Below, in pieces: positions 44,652 through 56,278 of a stretch of 64,000 bases of DNA. Origin of the DNA: Streptomyces spongiicola (GTDB taxonomy: Bacteria; Actinomycetota; Actinomycetes; Streptomycetales; Streptomycetaceae); contig NZ_CP029254.1 in assembly GCF_003122365.1 (NCBI RefSeq), positions 6,574,001 to 6,638,000 of the forward strand, written 5' to 3'. The notes under the pieces were generated by a model. That model had not been told where the DNA came from and made no database searches. It saw only the letters and a list, made by a program, of their open reading frames with translations. Both the position numbers and the translations under genes were made by a program. Within the stretch, counting starts at the first letter, position 1; each line of letters begins with the position of its first letter.

Positions 44652-45562
44652 GCGCGTGCTCCGTCCGGTACCAGCGGGAAGACCTCCACGGGACGGCCGG
44701 GCGCTCCCGGGCGTTTGCGCCACTCCCGCGGATAGCCGAGCGAAACCTCCTGGTGCGGCACGCCCTCCCACCAGATCAGCCGCGGGATGTGCAGATGGCC
44801 GTAGACGACGGCGGACGCGCGGAACCGGCGCGGCCAGTCGGCCGTCGCCTCGGTCCCGCACCAGAGTGCGAACTCCGGGTGCCACAGGACCCCGGTGGGC
44901 TCGCGGACCAGCGGAAAATGGTTGACCAGCACGGTCGGCAGGTCCGCAGGCACCTCGGCCAACCTGGCCTCCGTGATCTCCAGCCGGGCACGGCACCAGG
45001 CGTCGCGTGACGGATGAGGATCCGGGTGCAGCATGAACTCGTCCGTGCACACCACACCGGCCTGCTCCGCGGCCGCCAGGGCCTCCTCCTTGGAACGCGT
45101 TCCGGCGGGCCGGAATGAGTAGTCGTAGAGGACGAAGAGCGGGGCGATCGCCACCGGCCCGCCGGGGCCGCCCCAGACCGGGAACGGGTCCTCGGGAGTG
45201 ACGACCCCCAGCTCCCGGCAGACCCGTACCAGATGCTCGTAGCGCTGCTCGCCGCGCAGGCGCACCGGGTCGTCGGGGGGTGTCCACAGCTCGTGGTTGC
45301 CCGGTGCCCAGATCACCTTGGCGAACCGCCCGGCCAGCAGCTCCAGTGCCCAGCGCACATCGGCGACGTACTCGCCGACGTCACCGGCGACGATCAGCCA
45401 GTCCCCGTCCGACTCCGGGTGCAGCCCTTCGGTGATCTCGCGGTTCTCGGCATAGCGGACATGCAGGTCGCTGACGGCCACGAGCCTGGGGCCGCCCCGG
45501 GGGCCGCTTCCGGCGCGTACCTCCGCGGGCGTCTCCGGACCGCCACGGACCTCATAGCTCAC
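44648..45562 (-). CDS. Metallophosphoesterase (calcineurin-like)
   Basis: A 304-residue phosphoesterase with the full metal set: VSDLHVR, GDVGEY, GNHEL, NHFPL and YGHLH. It lies just ahead of the Sfp-type transferase and may remove phosphopantetheine or hydrolyse CoA derivatives; this is inferred from the pairing only. The GTG start (45562) is preceded by a moderate GGGA site. A 13-bp tandem repeat lies just upstream. Confidence 0.88.
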   Translation of the reverse strand: MSYEVRGGPETPAEVRAGSGPRGGPRLVAVSDLHVRYAENREITEGLHPESDGDWLIVAGDVGEYVADVRWALELLAGRFAKVIWAPGNHELWTPPDDPVRLRGEQRYEHLVRVCRELGVVTPEDPFPVWGGPGGPVAIAPLFVLYDYSFRPAGTRSKEEALAAAEQAGVVCTDEFMLHPDPHPSRDAWCRARLEITEARLAEVPADLPTVLVNHFPLVREPTGVLWHPEFALWCGTEATADWPRRFRASAVVYGHLHIPRLIWWEGVPHQEVSLGYPREWRKRPGAPGRPVEVFPLVPDGARA

Positions 45563-45580
45563 GGTGCACTTCCCAGCTCC

Positions 45581-45680
45581 TCGGTTGGACGGACGGCTCG
45601 GTTGGACGGCTCGGTTGGACGGACGGCTCGGTAGGGCGGCTCGGTAGGGCGGCTCGGTAGGGCGGCTCGGTAGGGCGGCG
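45581..45680. repeat. 13-bp GGCTCGGTAGGGC minisatellite
   Basis: Alternating GGACGGCTCGGTT and GGCTCGGTAGGGC units run for 100 bp upstream of the metallophosphoesterase, overlapping its promoter region. Confidence 0.82.
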
Positions 45681-45833
45681 GTGCGTGGCGGTGGAGCGCA
45701 CCGCGGTGCGACGGCTGTACGACGGTGCAACGACGGCGGGTGCCGGGCCGGTTCCCGGCACGGCGGCGTACACCGCGGCCCGGGGGGACCGCCCGCGGCG
45801 GGTCGGCGGCTGGAGCGGGACGGGCCGCTCAGC

Positions 45834-46295
45834 TCACTCCGAGAGACCGCTGCCGTACGGGGCGTACAGGTCGAGCAGCCGTACCCGGGCCGAGTGCAGC
45901 CGGTGGGCCAGGACGCGCCCGACCCACTGGCCTATCGCCGAGCCGAACGCCGGGTCGGCTTCCATCAGGCCCCGGACGGGCAGCGCGTCGAACTCCTGGG
46001 CGCGCACCGGGGTCATGGCCTCGGCGCCCAACTGCCAGACGTACGGCGGGAACAGCCATGACCAGCCCACGAGTTCGCCGAAGCCGAGGTTCTCTATCAC
46101 TGCGGGGCGGCGGCCGGGAACCCGGATGTCCAGGGTGACGGTGCCGGACCGGATGATCCAGAACCGGTCGGCGAGGCGGCCCTCCTCGAAGACGCGAGCC
46201 CCTTCGGCGAACTTGACGTCCTTGGCCATCTCCATCAGCCGGCCGCGGTGCTCGGTGGACAGGGCGGCCGTGATCCGTGTCGAAGAGGTACTCAT
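45834..46295 (-). CDS. Cyclic-nucleotide-binding domain protein (Crp-like sensor)
   Basis: A 153-residue protein that is essentially one cNMP-binding domain (about 12-130: EGARVFEEGRLADRFWIIRSGTVTLDI, LGFGELVGWSWL). The C-terminal helix lacks a helix-turn-helix, so it is not a full Crp regulator and probably works with a partner. ATG 46295 has GGAGG upstream. Confidence 0.88.
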   Translation of the reverse strand: MSTSSTRITAALSTEHRGRLMEMAKDVKFAEGARVFEEGRLADRFWIIRSGTVTLDIRVPGRRPAVIENLGFGELVGWSWLFPPYVWQLGAEAMTPVRAQEFDALPVRGLMEADPAFGSAIGQWVGRVLAHRLHSARVRLLDLYAPYGSGLSE

Positions 46296-46816
46296 TGCTG
46301 GGGCCTCCGTTCGCCTCAAGGCCATCGTGAGCCGTCCGGGCGCCGAATGCACGACCTGGGACCGCATGCCGTGGCGGGTGTCCGATTCGCCGAGCACGGA
46401 GAGCGTCCGGGGCTGCGAGCGCGTCGGTCGCCGGTCCGGGAGGTCCCGCCCAGCCCGAAGGTCCGCCCAGCCCGAAGGTCCGGGGAGCCCGAAGGTCCGG
46501 GATGTGGTGAGGTCCGGGGTGCGGGGAGCGGTGAGGTCAGGGGTGCGGGGAGGCGCGCTGTACCGGATGGCCCGACGAGCAGCGGCTTCCGTTGGACAGC
46601 GCAGTCCGAGGCGCGGGAGACCTCGAGGTTCCGGAGAGCCCGAGGTGCGGGAGAGCCCGAGGGGCCGGAAGCCGCGTCGGTCGCCGGGCGAGGTTCCGAG
46701 TCGCCCCCCGTGCACCGGGACGGTCGCGCCGCAGCGGGGACGCGCGGCGGCGAGGGGCGCTCCGAACGCGGCGACCGGCTCGTGGTGCCGGTGAGCGCTC
46801 CGCGGGTACGGGGCGC
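46296..46816. other. Gene-free gap with GAAGGTCCG repeats
   Basis: A 520-base gap. Units of GCCCGAAGGTCCG and GTGAGGTCCGGGGTGCGGGGAG are duplicated several times from about 46450 to 46560. No gene recognised. Confidence 0.6.
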
Positions 46817-47248
46817 TCACCGGGGCCAGTCCTTGGTGATCTCGAAGCTGTGGGACTCGCAGCCGAGGAGCCGTCCGTCCTTGTCCGCGAAGGTGCCGGT
46901 GACCTGGTAGACGTCCCGGGCCATATGGCCGATGGGCAGCCGCTCCGGCGGCAGCACGATCTCGTAGGGGCCTCCGCGGCGGTAGTCGCCGAGCAGGATC
47001 TCCTGATGGCCGACCGTCACGCCCTGCCGGGTCCGTTCGTCGACGAACCGAAGCCCCTCCAGATCCCGGCCGGAGCCCACGGCGAACTCCAGCCGTACCC
47101 GGAACTCCGAGCCTTCCCGCAGCACCAGCGGTGGGGGTGGCGGCCCGGCGCCTCCATCCTCCGGGGGCGCGAGACGTACGTGCATGTCGGGGCGCCCCTC
47201 CACCTGGATCGTCACGCTCAGTAGCTCGAAGTCCGAGGTCACGTTCAT
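46817..47248 (-). CDS. RhoGDI-like protein
   Basis: A 143-residue protein that aligns over nearly its whole length with the immunoglobulin-like domain of eukaryotic Rho GDP-dissociation inhibitors. It has LVLREGSEFRVRLEFAV (RhoGDI FVLKEGVEYRIKISF), then the stretch around LEGLRFVDERTRQGV, then GDYRRGGPYEIVLP, PIGHMARDVY and FEITKDW. Eukaryotic relatives bind the lipid tail of Rho GTPases in this domain. No Rho GTPase is expected here, so the bacterial protein may bind another lipid-modified or hydrophobic ligand. ATG 47248 is used. No signal peptide. Confidence 0.82.
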   Translation of the reverse strand: MNVTSDFELLSVTIQVEGRPDMHVRLAPPEDGGAGPPPPPLVLREGSEFRVRLEFAVGSGRDLEGLRFVDERTRQGVTVGHQEILLGDYRRGGPYEIVLPPERLPIGHMARDVYQVTGTFADKDGRLLGCESHSFEITKDWPR

Positions 47249-47486
47249 CGCCTGCGCCAGCTTTCGCCGCTGATGAGAAGAAACAACCGGTATTTCAGCC
47301 TAGTCATGCATGCGCCGGGTAGTCGCCGCATGAGGCCCGGCGGAACGCGGTACGCCTGGGGAGGGCCGGGCGGTGCTGCCTTCGCGAGCCCGCCGAGCGG
47401 GTGCGAGGCCGCGAGGCCGCGAGGGCAGTGCCATGGTCGGGTTCGCGGCCGGCGGGTACGGACCCGGAGCGCTCAGCGCCGGCGCG

Positions 47487-47590
47487 GACGAAGGGCGGGG
47501 ACGGAGCATCGGCAGGGACGGACGAAGGGCAGAAACGGAGCATCGGCAGGGACGGACGGCAGGGCGGGGACGGAGCATCGGCAGAGACGA
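47487..47590. repeat. 34-bp minisatellite, three units, upstream of the STAS gene
   Basis: Three imperfect 33-35-bp units centred on ACGGAGCATCGGCAG end 10 bp before the STAS start. The 350-base gap otherwise shows no gene. Confidence 0.82.
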
Positions 47591-47600
47591 AGGGCGACGC

Positions 47601-47996
47601 ATGGTGTCAGGACTGGACGGCCGGCCCGGTGGCAGCAGCGACCGCCGGTTCACTGTCGAGGTACGGCCGGGCCCCGAAGCGGGCGTCGTGGTCGTCCAGG
47701 TCACGGGGGAACTCGACCACGACACGGCGGAACCGCTGCGCTCGGCCCTGGGGAACGCGGTCGCGGGCGGGGCCCGGCGGATCGTCGTGGACTGCGCCGA
47801 GCTGCGGTTCTGCGACTCCACCGGGCTGAACGTGCTGCTGCGGGCGAGGCTGGCCGCACAGGGCGGCGAGGCCCGGGTGGAACTCGCCGCGCTGCGGCCG
47901 CAGGTGGCCCGCATGCTCGCCGTCACCGGTGCGGCGGCGGTCTTCCCCAGGTACGCGAGCCTCGGCGAGGCGCTCGCCGTCCCGCGGCAGGAGTAG
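47601..47996 (+). CDS. STAS-domain anti-sigma-factor antagonist
   Basis: A 131-residue SpoIIAA/RsbV-like protein. The phospho-acceptor Ser is in FCDSTGLNVLL, the canonical site. It should release sigma factor by binding its anti-sigma kinase when dephosphorylated. ATG 47601 follows GAAGGG. The anti-sigma-like ATPase gene follows two bases after the stop. Confidence 0.93.
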   Translation: MVSGLDGRPGGSSDRRFTVEVRPGPEAGVVVVQVTGELDHDTAEPLRSALGNAVAGGARRIVVDCAELRFCDSTGLNVLLRARLAAQGGEARVELAALRPQVARMLAVTGAAAVFPRYASLGEALAVPRQE

Positions 47997-47998
47997 CC

Positions 47999-48499
47999 GT
48001 GAGCGCCGCACCTTCCCGGCAGGGCCGGACCCGTCGCCTCGGTATCTCGGGGACGAGGGGTGTGGTCGGCCGCTGCCGGGACTTCAGCGCGACGGCCCTC
48101 ACCGACTGGGAGTGGCTGCCGCCCGGGGGGCTCGCCCGCCCCCCGTCGGACGACCCGTACGCCTGGGACACGGGCACCGACGTCGAACCGGACTGGGACG
48201 AGGAGCGGCGGGCGGTCGCCGAGGACGTCCTGATGGTCGTCTCCGAACTGGTCACCAACGCCTGTCTGCACGCCGGAGGGCCGCTGGAGCTGGTCCTCGA
48301 CTGCACGCCCGAGCGGCTCCGGATCGAGGTCAGCGACGCCAGTCCCCGGGCACCCCGGCCGCGTCCGCACCCCGACCCCGCGGTGCCCGGCGGGCACGGG
48401 CTGGTGGTGCTGGGCCGGCTCGCCCGGGCGTGGGGCTCGATGCCCCGCGACTCGGGGAAGACGGTGTGGGCGGAGGTCGCCGCACCCCGGATGCCGTGA
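47999..48499 (+). CDS. RsbW-like ATP-binding protein (anti-sigma kinase)
   Basis: A 166-residue GHKL ATPase with MVVSELVTNACLHAGGP (N-box) and GGHGLVVLGRLARAWG (G2 box). Such proteins phosphorylate STAS antagonists and bind sigma factors. It lies directly after the STAS gene, so it is the likely partner. The GTG at 47999 has GGCAGGAG upstream. Confidence 0.92.
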   Translation: MSAAPSRQGRTRRLGISGTRGVVGRCRDFSATALTDWEWLPPGGLARPPSDDPYAWDTGTDVEPDWDEERRAVAEDVLMVVSELVTNACLHAGGPLELVLDCTPERLRIEVSDASPRAPRPRPHPDPAVPGGHGLVVLGRLARAWGSMPRDSGKTVWAEVAAPRMP

Positions 48500-48636
48500 G
48501 CGGCCACGGGGCGCCGAGCCGGTCTCCCCGTGCGAGAGTCGTTAGTGGGGCCGGGGTCGGGGCCGGGGTCGGCGGACGGCCGCCGGAACGGGCCTCGGCC
48601 ACGGGACACAGGACGATTCGGCACACGAGGTCGGCC

Positions 48637-51795
<3,159 letters not shown>

Positions 51796-51836
51796 CGGGG
51801 GCGGGAGACACGGGCGGCGTTCGCTCGGACCTGCCC

Positions 51837-51866
51837 GGGGGAGGGCGGCAGCCGCCGCCCTCCCCC
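51837..51866 (+). terminator. Terminator hairpin after the hybrid kinase
   Basis: A perfect 13-bp stem (51837-51849 with 51854-51866) closes a 4-base loop, 42 bases after the kinase stop. Confidence 0.82.
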
Positions 51867-51893
51867 GCCGGCGACGGGCCTCGCCCCGAGGAG

Positions 51894-51991
51894 CGGGGTG
51901 GCGCGAGCCGGACGGAGTCGGTGGTGGGGTCAGCCGGACGGGATGGCCGGTCGTCGGGGTGGCGCGAGCCGGACGGAGTCGGTGGTGGGGT
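51894..51991. repeat. 37-bp direct repeat with 24-bp interval
   Basis: A 37-bp segment (starting CGGGGTGGCGCGAGCCGG) occurs at 51894-51930 and again at 51955-51991. No gene is in this 310-base gap between convergent genes. Confidence 0.82.
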
Positions 51992-52108
51992 CCGGCGGGA
52001 GGGAGCGGCCGGTCGTGGGTCGTAGGGCGGTCGCCGACGACGACGCAGACGTGCCGGTCGGGGCCGACGGCGAGTTGCGAGGCGCCGGCGGCCGGGAGGG
52101 GACTGCTG

Positions 52109-54436
52109 TCAGGACACCCGGAAGACCACCAGGCTCGTGTCGTCGTCGGTGTCACCGGTCACCGCGGTCAGCAGGGCGTCCGCCTGCTCGTCCGGACCGG
52201 CGGGCCGGAGCCGCTCCACCGCCCGCCGCAGCCTCTCCAGCCCCTGGTCGATACCGGTGCGCCGGCTCTCCACCAGCCCGTCCGTGTAGAGCATCAGCGT
52301 GTCCCCCGGCTCCAGACGCGTCACCGTCTCCTTGTACGTCACCGCCGGGACCGCGCCCAGGAGGATGTTCTGCGGGGGTTCGAGCAGACCGGCGGCGCCG
52401 TCGCGGAGCAGTACGGGCGGGAGGTGGCCGGCGCTGGCCCAGCACAGCGAACGGTCGGCAGGGTCGTACAGGCCGCAGACCGCGGTGGCGGTGGGCCCCC
52501 CGTGCGTGTGCAGGGTGACCTCGTTGAGCCAGGCCATCAGACGGCCCGGACGGTGGCCGGTGAACGCCAGTCCGCGCAGGGCGTTGCGCAGCGCCACCAT
52601 GCCCGTCACCGAGTCGATCCCGTGCCCCGCGATGTCCCCGGTCACCACGAGCACCCGGCCGTCGGGCAGCGGCAGGACGTCGTACCAGTCGCCGCCCACC
52701 CGGTACTCCTCCGCGGCCGGCCGGTAGCGGGCCGCCACCTGGAGACCGGGTAGCCGCTGCAGCTCCGGCATCTCGGGGACGATCGCCTGCTGGAGCTGGA
52801 GTACGAGCTGCTGCCGCAGCGCGGCCTGGGTCTGCGCGGCGGTCAGCCGGTCGAAGGTGGCGCTCAGCGCGATCTCCGTGTGGTGCTGCGCCGACACGTC
52901 CTGGTACACACCGGTGATACCGCTGAGCACACCGCCGGTCAGCAGCGGCTCCGCGGCGATCCGCAGATGCCTCAGTCCGCCGTCCTCACGGACCGCCCGG
53001 ACCACGGTGTCGCCGCCCTCCCTGCGCCGTGTCAGCGCCGTCAGCAGTTCGTCGAGCCTGCCGGTGTCCTCCCGGTGCAGATGCGGGGCCAGCCGCCGCA
53101 GTGGCACGGGGGAGGTACCCGGCTCGAGCCCGAAGATGCGGTAGGCCTGCTCGCTCCACCGCGATTCCCCCGTGATCAGGTCGTCCTCGAACGCGGCCAC
53201 GTTCTCCAGCCGGCCGAGCACCCGGCTGAGGGAGAGCCCGGGATCGGTGGCGCCGTGCCAGAGCACCACCGTGCGGTCCGGGCCGACCGGAAGCACCCGG
53301 ACGTCGTGCAGCGGGTCCGGGCCGCCGACCCGGTGCTCCACGGGGACCCGGGCCGCCCGCTGCGGAGCCGCCGACTCCCGAGCGGACGCCGCCAGCCGCA
53401 CGAGGTCGGCGTGCATGGCGGGGAGCACCTGGGCGAGCTGCCGGCCGGCGGGACCGTGCACATGGCGGACCGAGTCCAGCGCCGGCCGGTTGAGGTGCTC
53501 GACGTGCAGTGCGCCGCTCTCCATGTCAGCGCGCAGGACCATGGCCGGATGCGTCAGCAGATCGAGCAGCGGGGCGAGCACCCCGGGCTCGGTGGTGCCG
53601 GGGGCGGCTGCGTCCAGGATTCTCGCCGCCGGTGCGGCGAGCCCGGTCAGCGCCCGCCGGACGGGCTCGTCCAGGACCGCGGGGCCCGGCCAGTCGACGA
53701 GGGCGAGTCCCGTCACCACGCCGCGCTGCCGCAGCGGAAGGACCGCCCGCGCCGCGCCGGGATCCGGCCCCGGCAGTGCCTCCGCCGGGCCCGTGCCGTC
53801 GGGCAGCCAGAGCGGCGTACCCTCGCCGAGCACCCGGTGCAGCGTGCTGCCCCCGGTCGGCGGCACCCAGCGCCAGTGGGACGCCTCCAGCGGGTTCATC
53901 CCGGCCCGGCCCGCCAGTTGCAGACAGTCCGTCTCGGTACGGCGGAACAGCCACAGTGCCCGGGCTCCCAGCGGTCTGAGCCCGCCGTCCAGGAGGGTCG
54001 CGGCGATCTCGTCGGCCGTGCCGCCGAGCCGTGCCGCCGCCTCGGTGCCGGCCTCGGCCCACCGCGCCCTGCGGTCCGCGCTCCCGGCCTCGCCGTACCC
54101 GGACCGCGCCGCATCGTCCGCGGTCCGCGGGCCGCCGTCCCGCTCGGGCGGCGGATCTCCGGAAGCGGCGCCCGGCGGGCCGGTGGCGCCGTCGACGATG
54201 TCGGCGGCGAGGTCCTCGGGGCCGACGTCCATCGTCTCGGCCAGCCGGACGAGGTGGTCGGCGGCCTCACCGGGGGTGAGGGAGTGCTGTGCGACGAGCA
54301 CGCCGCCGGCCAGATCCAGCAGATGGCGGCGGGCGGCCTCGCGGCGTAGCGCGGCGAGTTCGGCGGTCAGCCGGGTGACCGCGTCGGCCAGCCGGTCGGG
54401 CTCCGGCCCGACCGGCCCCTGCTCGGGCATCGTCAT
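52109..54436 (-). CDS. ANTAR-GAF-PAS-SpoIIE PP2C phosphatase
   Basis: A 775-residue phosphatase. An ANTAR-like RNA-binding helix bundle (about 20-80, ending LVRLAETMDVGPEDLA) precedes a GAF domain (about 110-290), a PAS fold (about 405-520), and a C-terminal SpoIIE-type PP2C domain (about 540-775) with metal ligands in GGDWYDV, TGDIAGHG and DDTSLVVF. It should dephosphorylate STAS antagonists and free sigma factors. The ATG at 54436 has GGAG upstream. It faces the hybrid kinase/STAS genes. Confidence 0.88.
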   Translation of the reverse strand: MTMPEQGPVGPEPDRLADAVTRLTAELAALRREAARRHLLDLAGGVLVAQHSLTPGEAADHLVRLAETMDVGPEDLAADIVDGATGPPGAASGDPPPERDGGPRTADDAARSGYGEAGSADRRARWAEAGTEAAARLGGTADEIAATLLDGGLRPLGARALWLFRRTETDCLQLAGRAGMNPLEASHWRWVPPTGGSTLHRVLGEGTPLWLPDGTGPAEALPGPDPGAARAVLPLRQRGVVTGLALVDWPGPAVLDEPVRRALTGLAAPAARILDAAAPGTTEPGVLAPLLDLLTHPAMVLRADMESGALHVEHLNRPALDSVRHVHGPAGRQLAQVLPAMHADLVRLAASARESAAPQRAARVPVEHRVGGPDPLHDVRVLPVGPDRTVVLWHGATDPGLSLSRVLGRLENVAAFEDDLITGESRWSEQAYRIFGLEPGTSPVPLRRLAPHLHREDTGRLDELLTALTRRREGGDTVVRAVREDGGLRHLRIAAEPLLTGGVLSGITGVYQDVSAQHHTEIALSATFDRLTAAQTQAALRQQLVLQLQQAIVPEMPELQRLPGLQVAARYRPAAEEYRVGGDWYDVLPLPDGRVLVVTGDIAGHGIDSVTGMVALRNALRGLAFTGHRPGRLMAWLNEVTLHTHGGPTATAVCGLYDPADRSLCWASAGHLPPVLLRDGAAGLLEPPQNILLGAVPAVTYKETVTRLEPGDTLMLYTDGLVESRRTGIDQGLERLRRAVERLRPAGPDEQADALLTAVTGDTDDDTSLVVFRVS

Positions 54437-54502
54437 CTCGTCTCCAGCGTGCCGCACCGGATTCCACCCGCGGGCGCCGCCCCGGGCCCGGCGCCCTGAC
54501 GG

Positions 54503-54769
54503 TCAGCTGCCGCGCGGCCGCTCCGCCCGACGGTCCCGAGCTCCCCGCGGGCGGTGCGTGTCCTGCCGCGCGTGCACGGGCGTCCTCTCCTCGGCGCTTC
54601 CGGTGCCCCTGATGCCCCCGGTGTCGCTCTGGCGGCGCAGCTCCTCCGCCCTGCGGTGCAGCCGGGCGCGGTGTTCGGGCTCCTTGCAGCGTTCGGCGCC
54701 TCGGGTGAGTTCGTCGGCCATGAGCCGGAGCTCCTCCGGGGTCCTGGCCGGTTCGCGTGCTGTACCCAT
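54503..54769 (-). CDS. Small charged helical protein (DUF6381-like)
   Basis: An 88-residue, Arg/Glu-rich helical protein with no membrane segment. ATG 54769 has AAGGAGGAG directly upstream, which is the main evidence that it is real. Its pattern (ELRLMADELTRGAERCKEPEHRARL) resembles small Streptomyces proteins of the DUF6381 type; this is a moderate family call. Function unknown. It follows the repeat-rich gap. Confidence 0.72.
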   Translation of the reverse strand: MGTAREPARTPEELRLMADELTRGAERCKEPEHRARLHRRAEELRRQSDTGGIRGTGSAEERTPVHARQDTHRPRGARDRRAERPRGS

Positions 54770-54902
54770 GGCTCCTCCTTCCGGGCCCGACACCTGACGG
54801 GGCCGGGCCAGGGGCCATGTGCCAGGCAAACACGGCCGGGTCGCCCCCGCATCCCCGGTCGTCACCCGGTGTGACGAAGGGGCTTCCTGCCTGGTTGGTT
54901 CC

Positions 54903-55100
54903 CGCCTGTGTGCCTGTGTGCCTGTGTGCCTGTGTGCCCGTGTGCCCGTGTGTCCTGCGCCGCGACGTGTCCCTTGCGTCCCTGCGTCCCTGCGTCCCTG
55001 CGTCTCTGAGTCCTTGGGTCTCTGAGTCCTTGGGTCCATGGGTCCTTGGGTTCCCCGTCCGTACGTCCTGTCCTCACGACCGTACGTCCTGTCCGCAGGC
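54903..55100. repeat. Mixed 8- to 15-bp microsatellites
   Basis: Runs of GTGTGCCT (54904-54956), then GTCCCTGC and GTCCTTGG units (54970-55050), then a duplicated CCGTACGTCCTGTCC (about 55059 and 55080), fill the 490-base divergent gap between the small gene and the CBS gene. No gene recognised. Confidence 0.82.
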
Positions 55101-55262
55101 CCCTACCGTCCGCCCTTGCGTCCCTGCCGTCCGTACGCCCGTGCGTCGGGCGCCCTCCGGGTCCGGCCGTCCCGTCCGCCGTCCCCGCCTCGCGCGCCCC
55201 CGTCCCGGGATAACCGGGAGGAACCGGGGCAGGTGCGGAGTGTGAGGGAAGGGAGGCGAGTC

Positions 55263-55688
55263 ATGGCACGGCTGGTGAAGGACGTGATGACGACCGGAGT
55301 GCTGGCACTCCCGCCGGAGGCGTCGCTCGTCGAGGCAGCCCGGCTGATGCGTGACATGGATGTGGGGGACGTCCTCGTCGCGGACAGCGGCCGGCTGCTC
55401 GGTGTGCTCACGGACCGGGACATCGCGGTGCGGTCGGTGGCCATGGGACACGATCCGCACTCCATGCCGGTCCGCTCCGTCTGCACTCCCGGCGTTCTCA
55501 CGGTCGGCCCGCACCTGGACGCCTGGCAGGCGATGAGGATCATGGGGGAACACGGGGTGCGCAGGCTCGCGGTGGTGGAGGACGGCCGTCCGGTCGGGGT
55601 CGTCAGTCTGGGGGATCTCGAGAGGGCGCGGGAGCCGGGATCCGTTCTCGCCGGCATCAGCGCGGCCCCGCCGAACAACGGGGCCTGA
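55263..55688 (+). CDS. CBS-domain-pair protein
   Basis: A 141-residue tandem-CBS protein (about 5-60 and 70-125; LLGVLTDRDIAVRSVA and PVGVVSLGDLER). CBS pairs bind adenosine nucleotides and sense energy state. ATG 55263 follows AGGGAGG. It is common beside stress sigma genes in Streptomyces. Confidence 0.92.
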   Translation: MARLVKDVMTTGVLALPPEASLVEAARLMRDMDVGDVLVADSGRLLGVLTDRDIAVRSVAMGHDPHSMPVRSVCTPGVLTVGPHLDAWQAMRIMGEHGVRRLAVVEDGRPVGVVSLGDLERAREPGSVLAGISAAPPNNGA

Positions 55689-55734
55689 GCGGGGCGGGTG
55701 AGTGGCCCGGGCCGGTGGGGGAGCGAGCCGGGTG

Positions 55735-56085
55735 TCACAGATGCCGGTTCGCGTAGTGCTGTTCGATGAGGCGGACGGTGGCCGCGTCGTCGTCGTATCG
55801 CCCCTGCTCGAAGTCCGGGGCTTCCCTGACGCGCTTCCCGACGCAGTCGAGCTGCACCGTCCTGCGCTCGTGGTCGATGCGGGAGACCAGCCCTGCCGGG
55901 ACGAGTCGGCGGTGGCCGAACACCCGGGGCCCGGTGTTCACGACGAGGTGGGCGCGGCCCACGTCCCCGGAGTGCTCGTCGATCGTGCCGACGTGCCCGT
56001 CGGTGGCCTCGACGCGGTAGCCGGCGAGCTGTGCGCCGGGCGCGTGTCCCGAACCCTCCGGGTAGCTCCAGATCCCTGCGTTCAC
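55735..56085 (-). CDS. PRC-barrel-like protein
   Basis: A 116-residue beta-rich protein with GYRVEATDGHVGTIDE, a PRC-barrel start, and ending RYDDDAATVRLIEQHY. Such proteins are common in actinobacterial stress loci, with no defined role. The GTG at 56085 follows AGGACG; start moderately certain. Confidence 0.8.
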   Translation of the reverse strand: MNAGIWSYPEGSGHAPGAQLAGYRVEATDGHVGTIDEHSGDVGRAHLVVNTGPRVFGHRRLVPAGLVSRIDHERRTVQLDCVGKRVREAPDFEQGRYDDDAATVRLIEQHYANRHL

Positions 56086-56278
56086 GGTGTCGTCCTGCCT
56101 TTCCGGGCATGGGCTTGTACGGTCGTTCGTCCTTCCCGCCGGGGCGCGTGAGCACCCCGGGAGATGTGGTGCGACCGGTGGTGTGACGGGACCGGTGGTG
56201 TGACGCCACGGGTGGGGCGGGCGCGGGTGGGGCGGCGCGACCCGGTGGAGCGACGCCGAGGCCGGCAGGGGGCCGCCT

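Noticed and set aside
51894..51991. Direct repeats with 61-bp period as a CRISPR array
   Set aside because: Repeat length of 37 bp with a 24-bp interval does not fit known CRISPR geometry, and there is no palindromic core.
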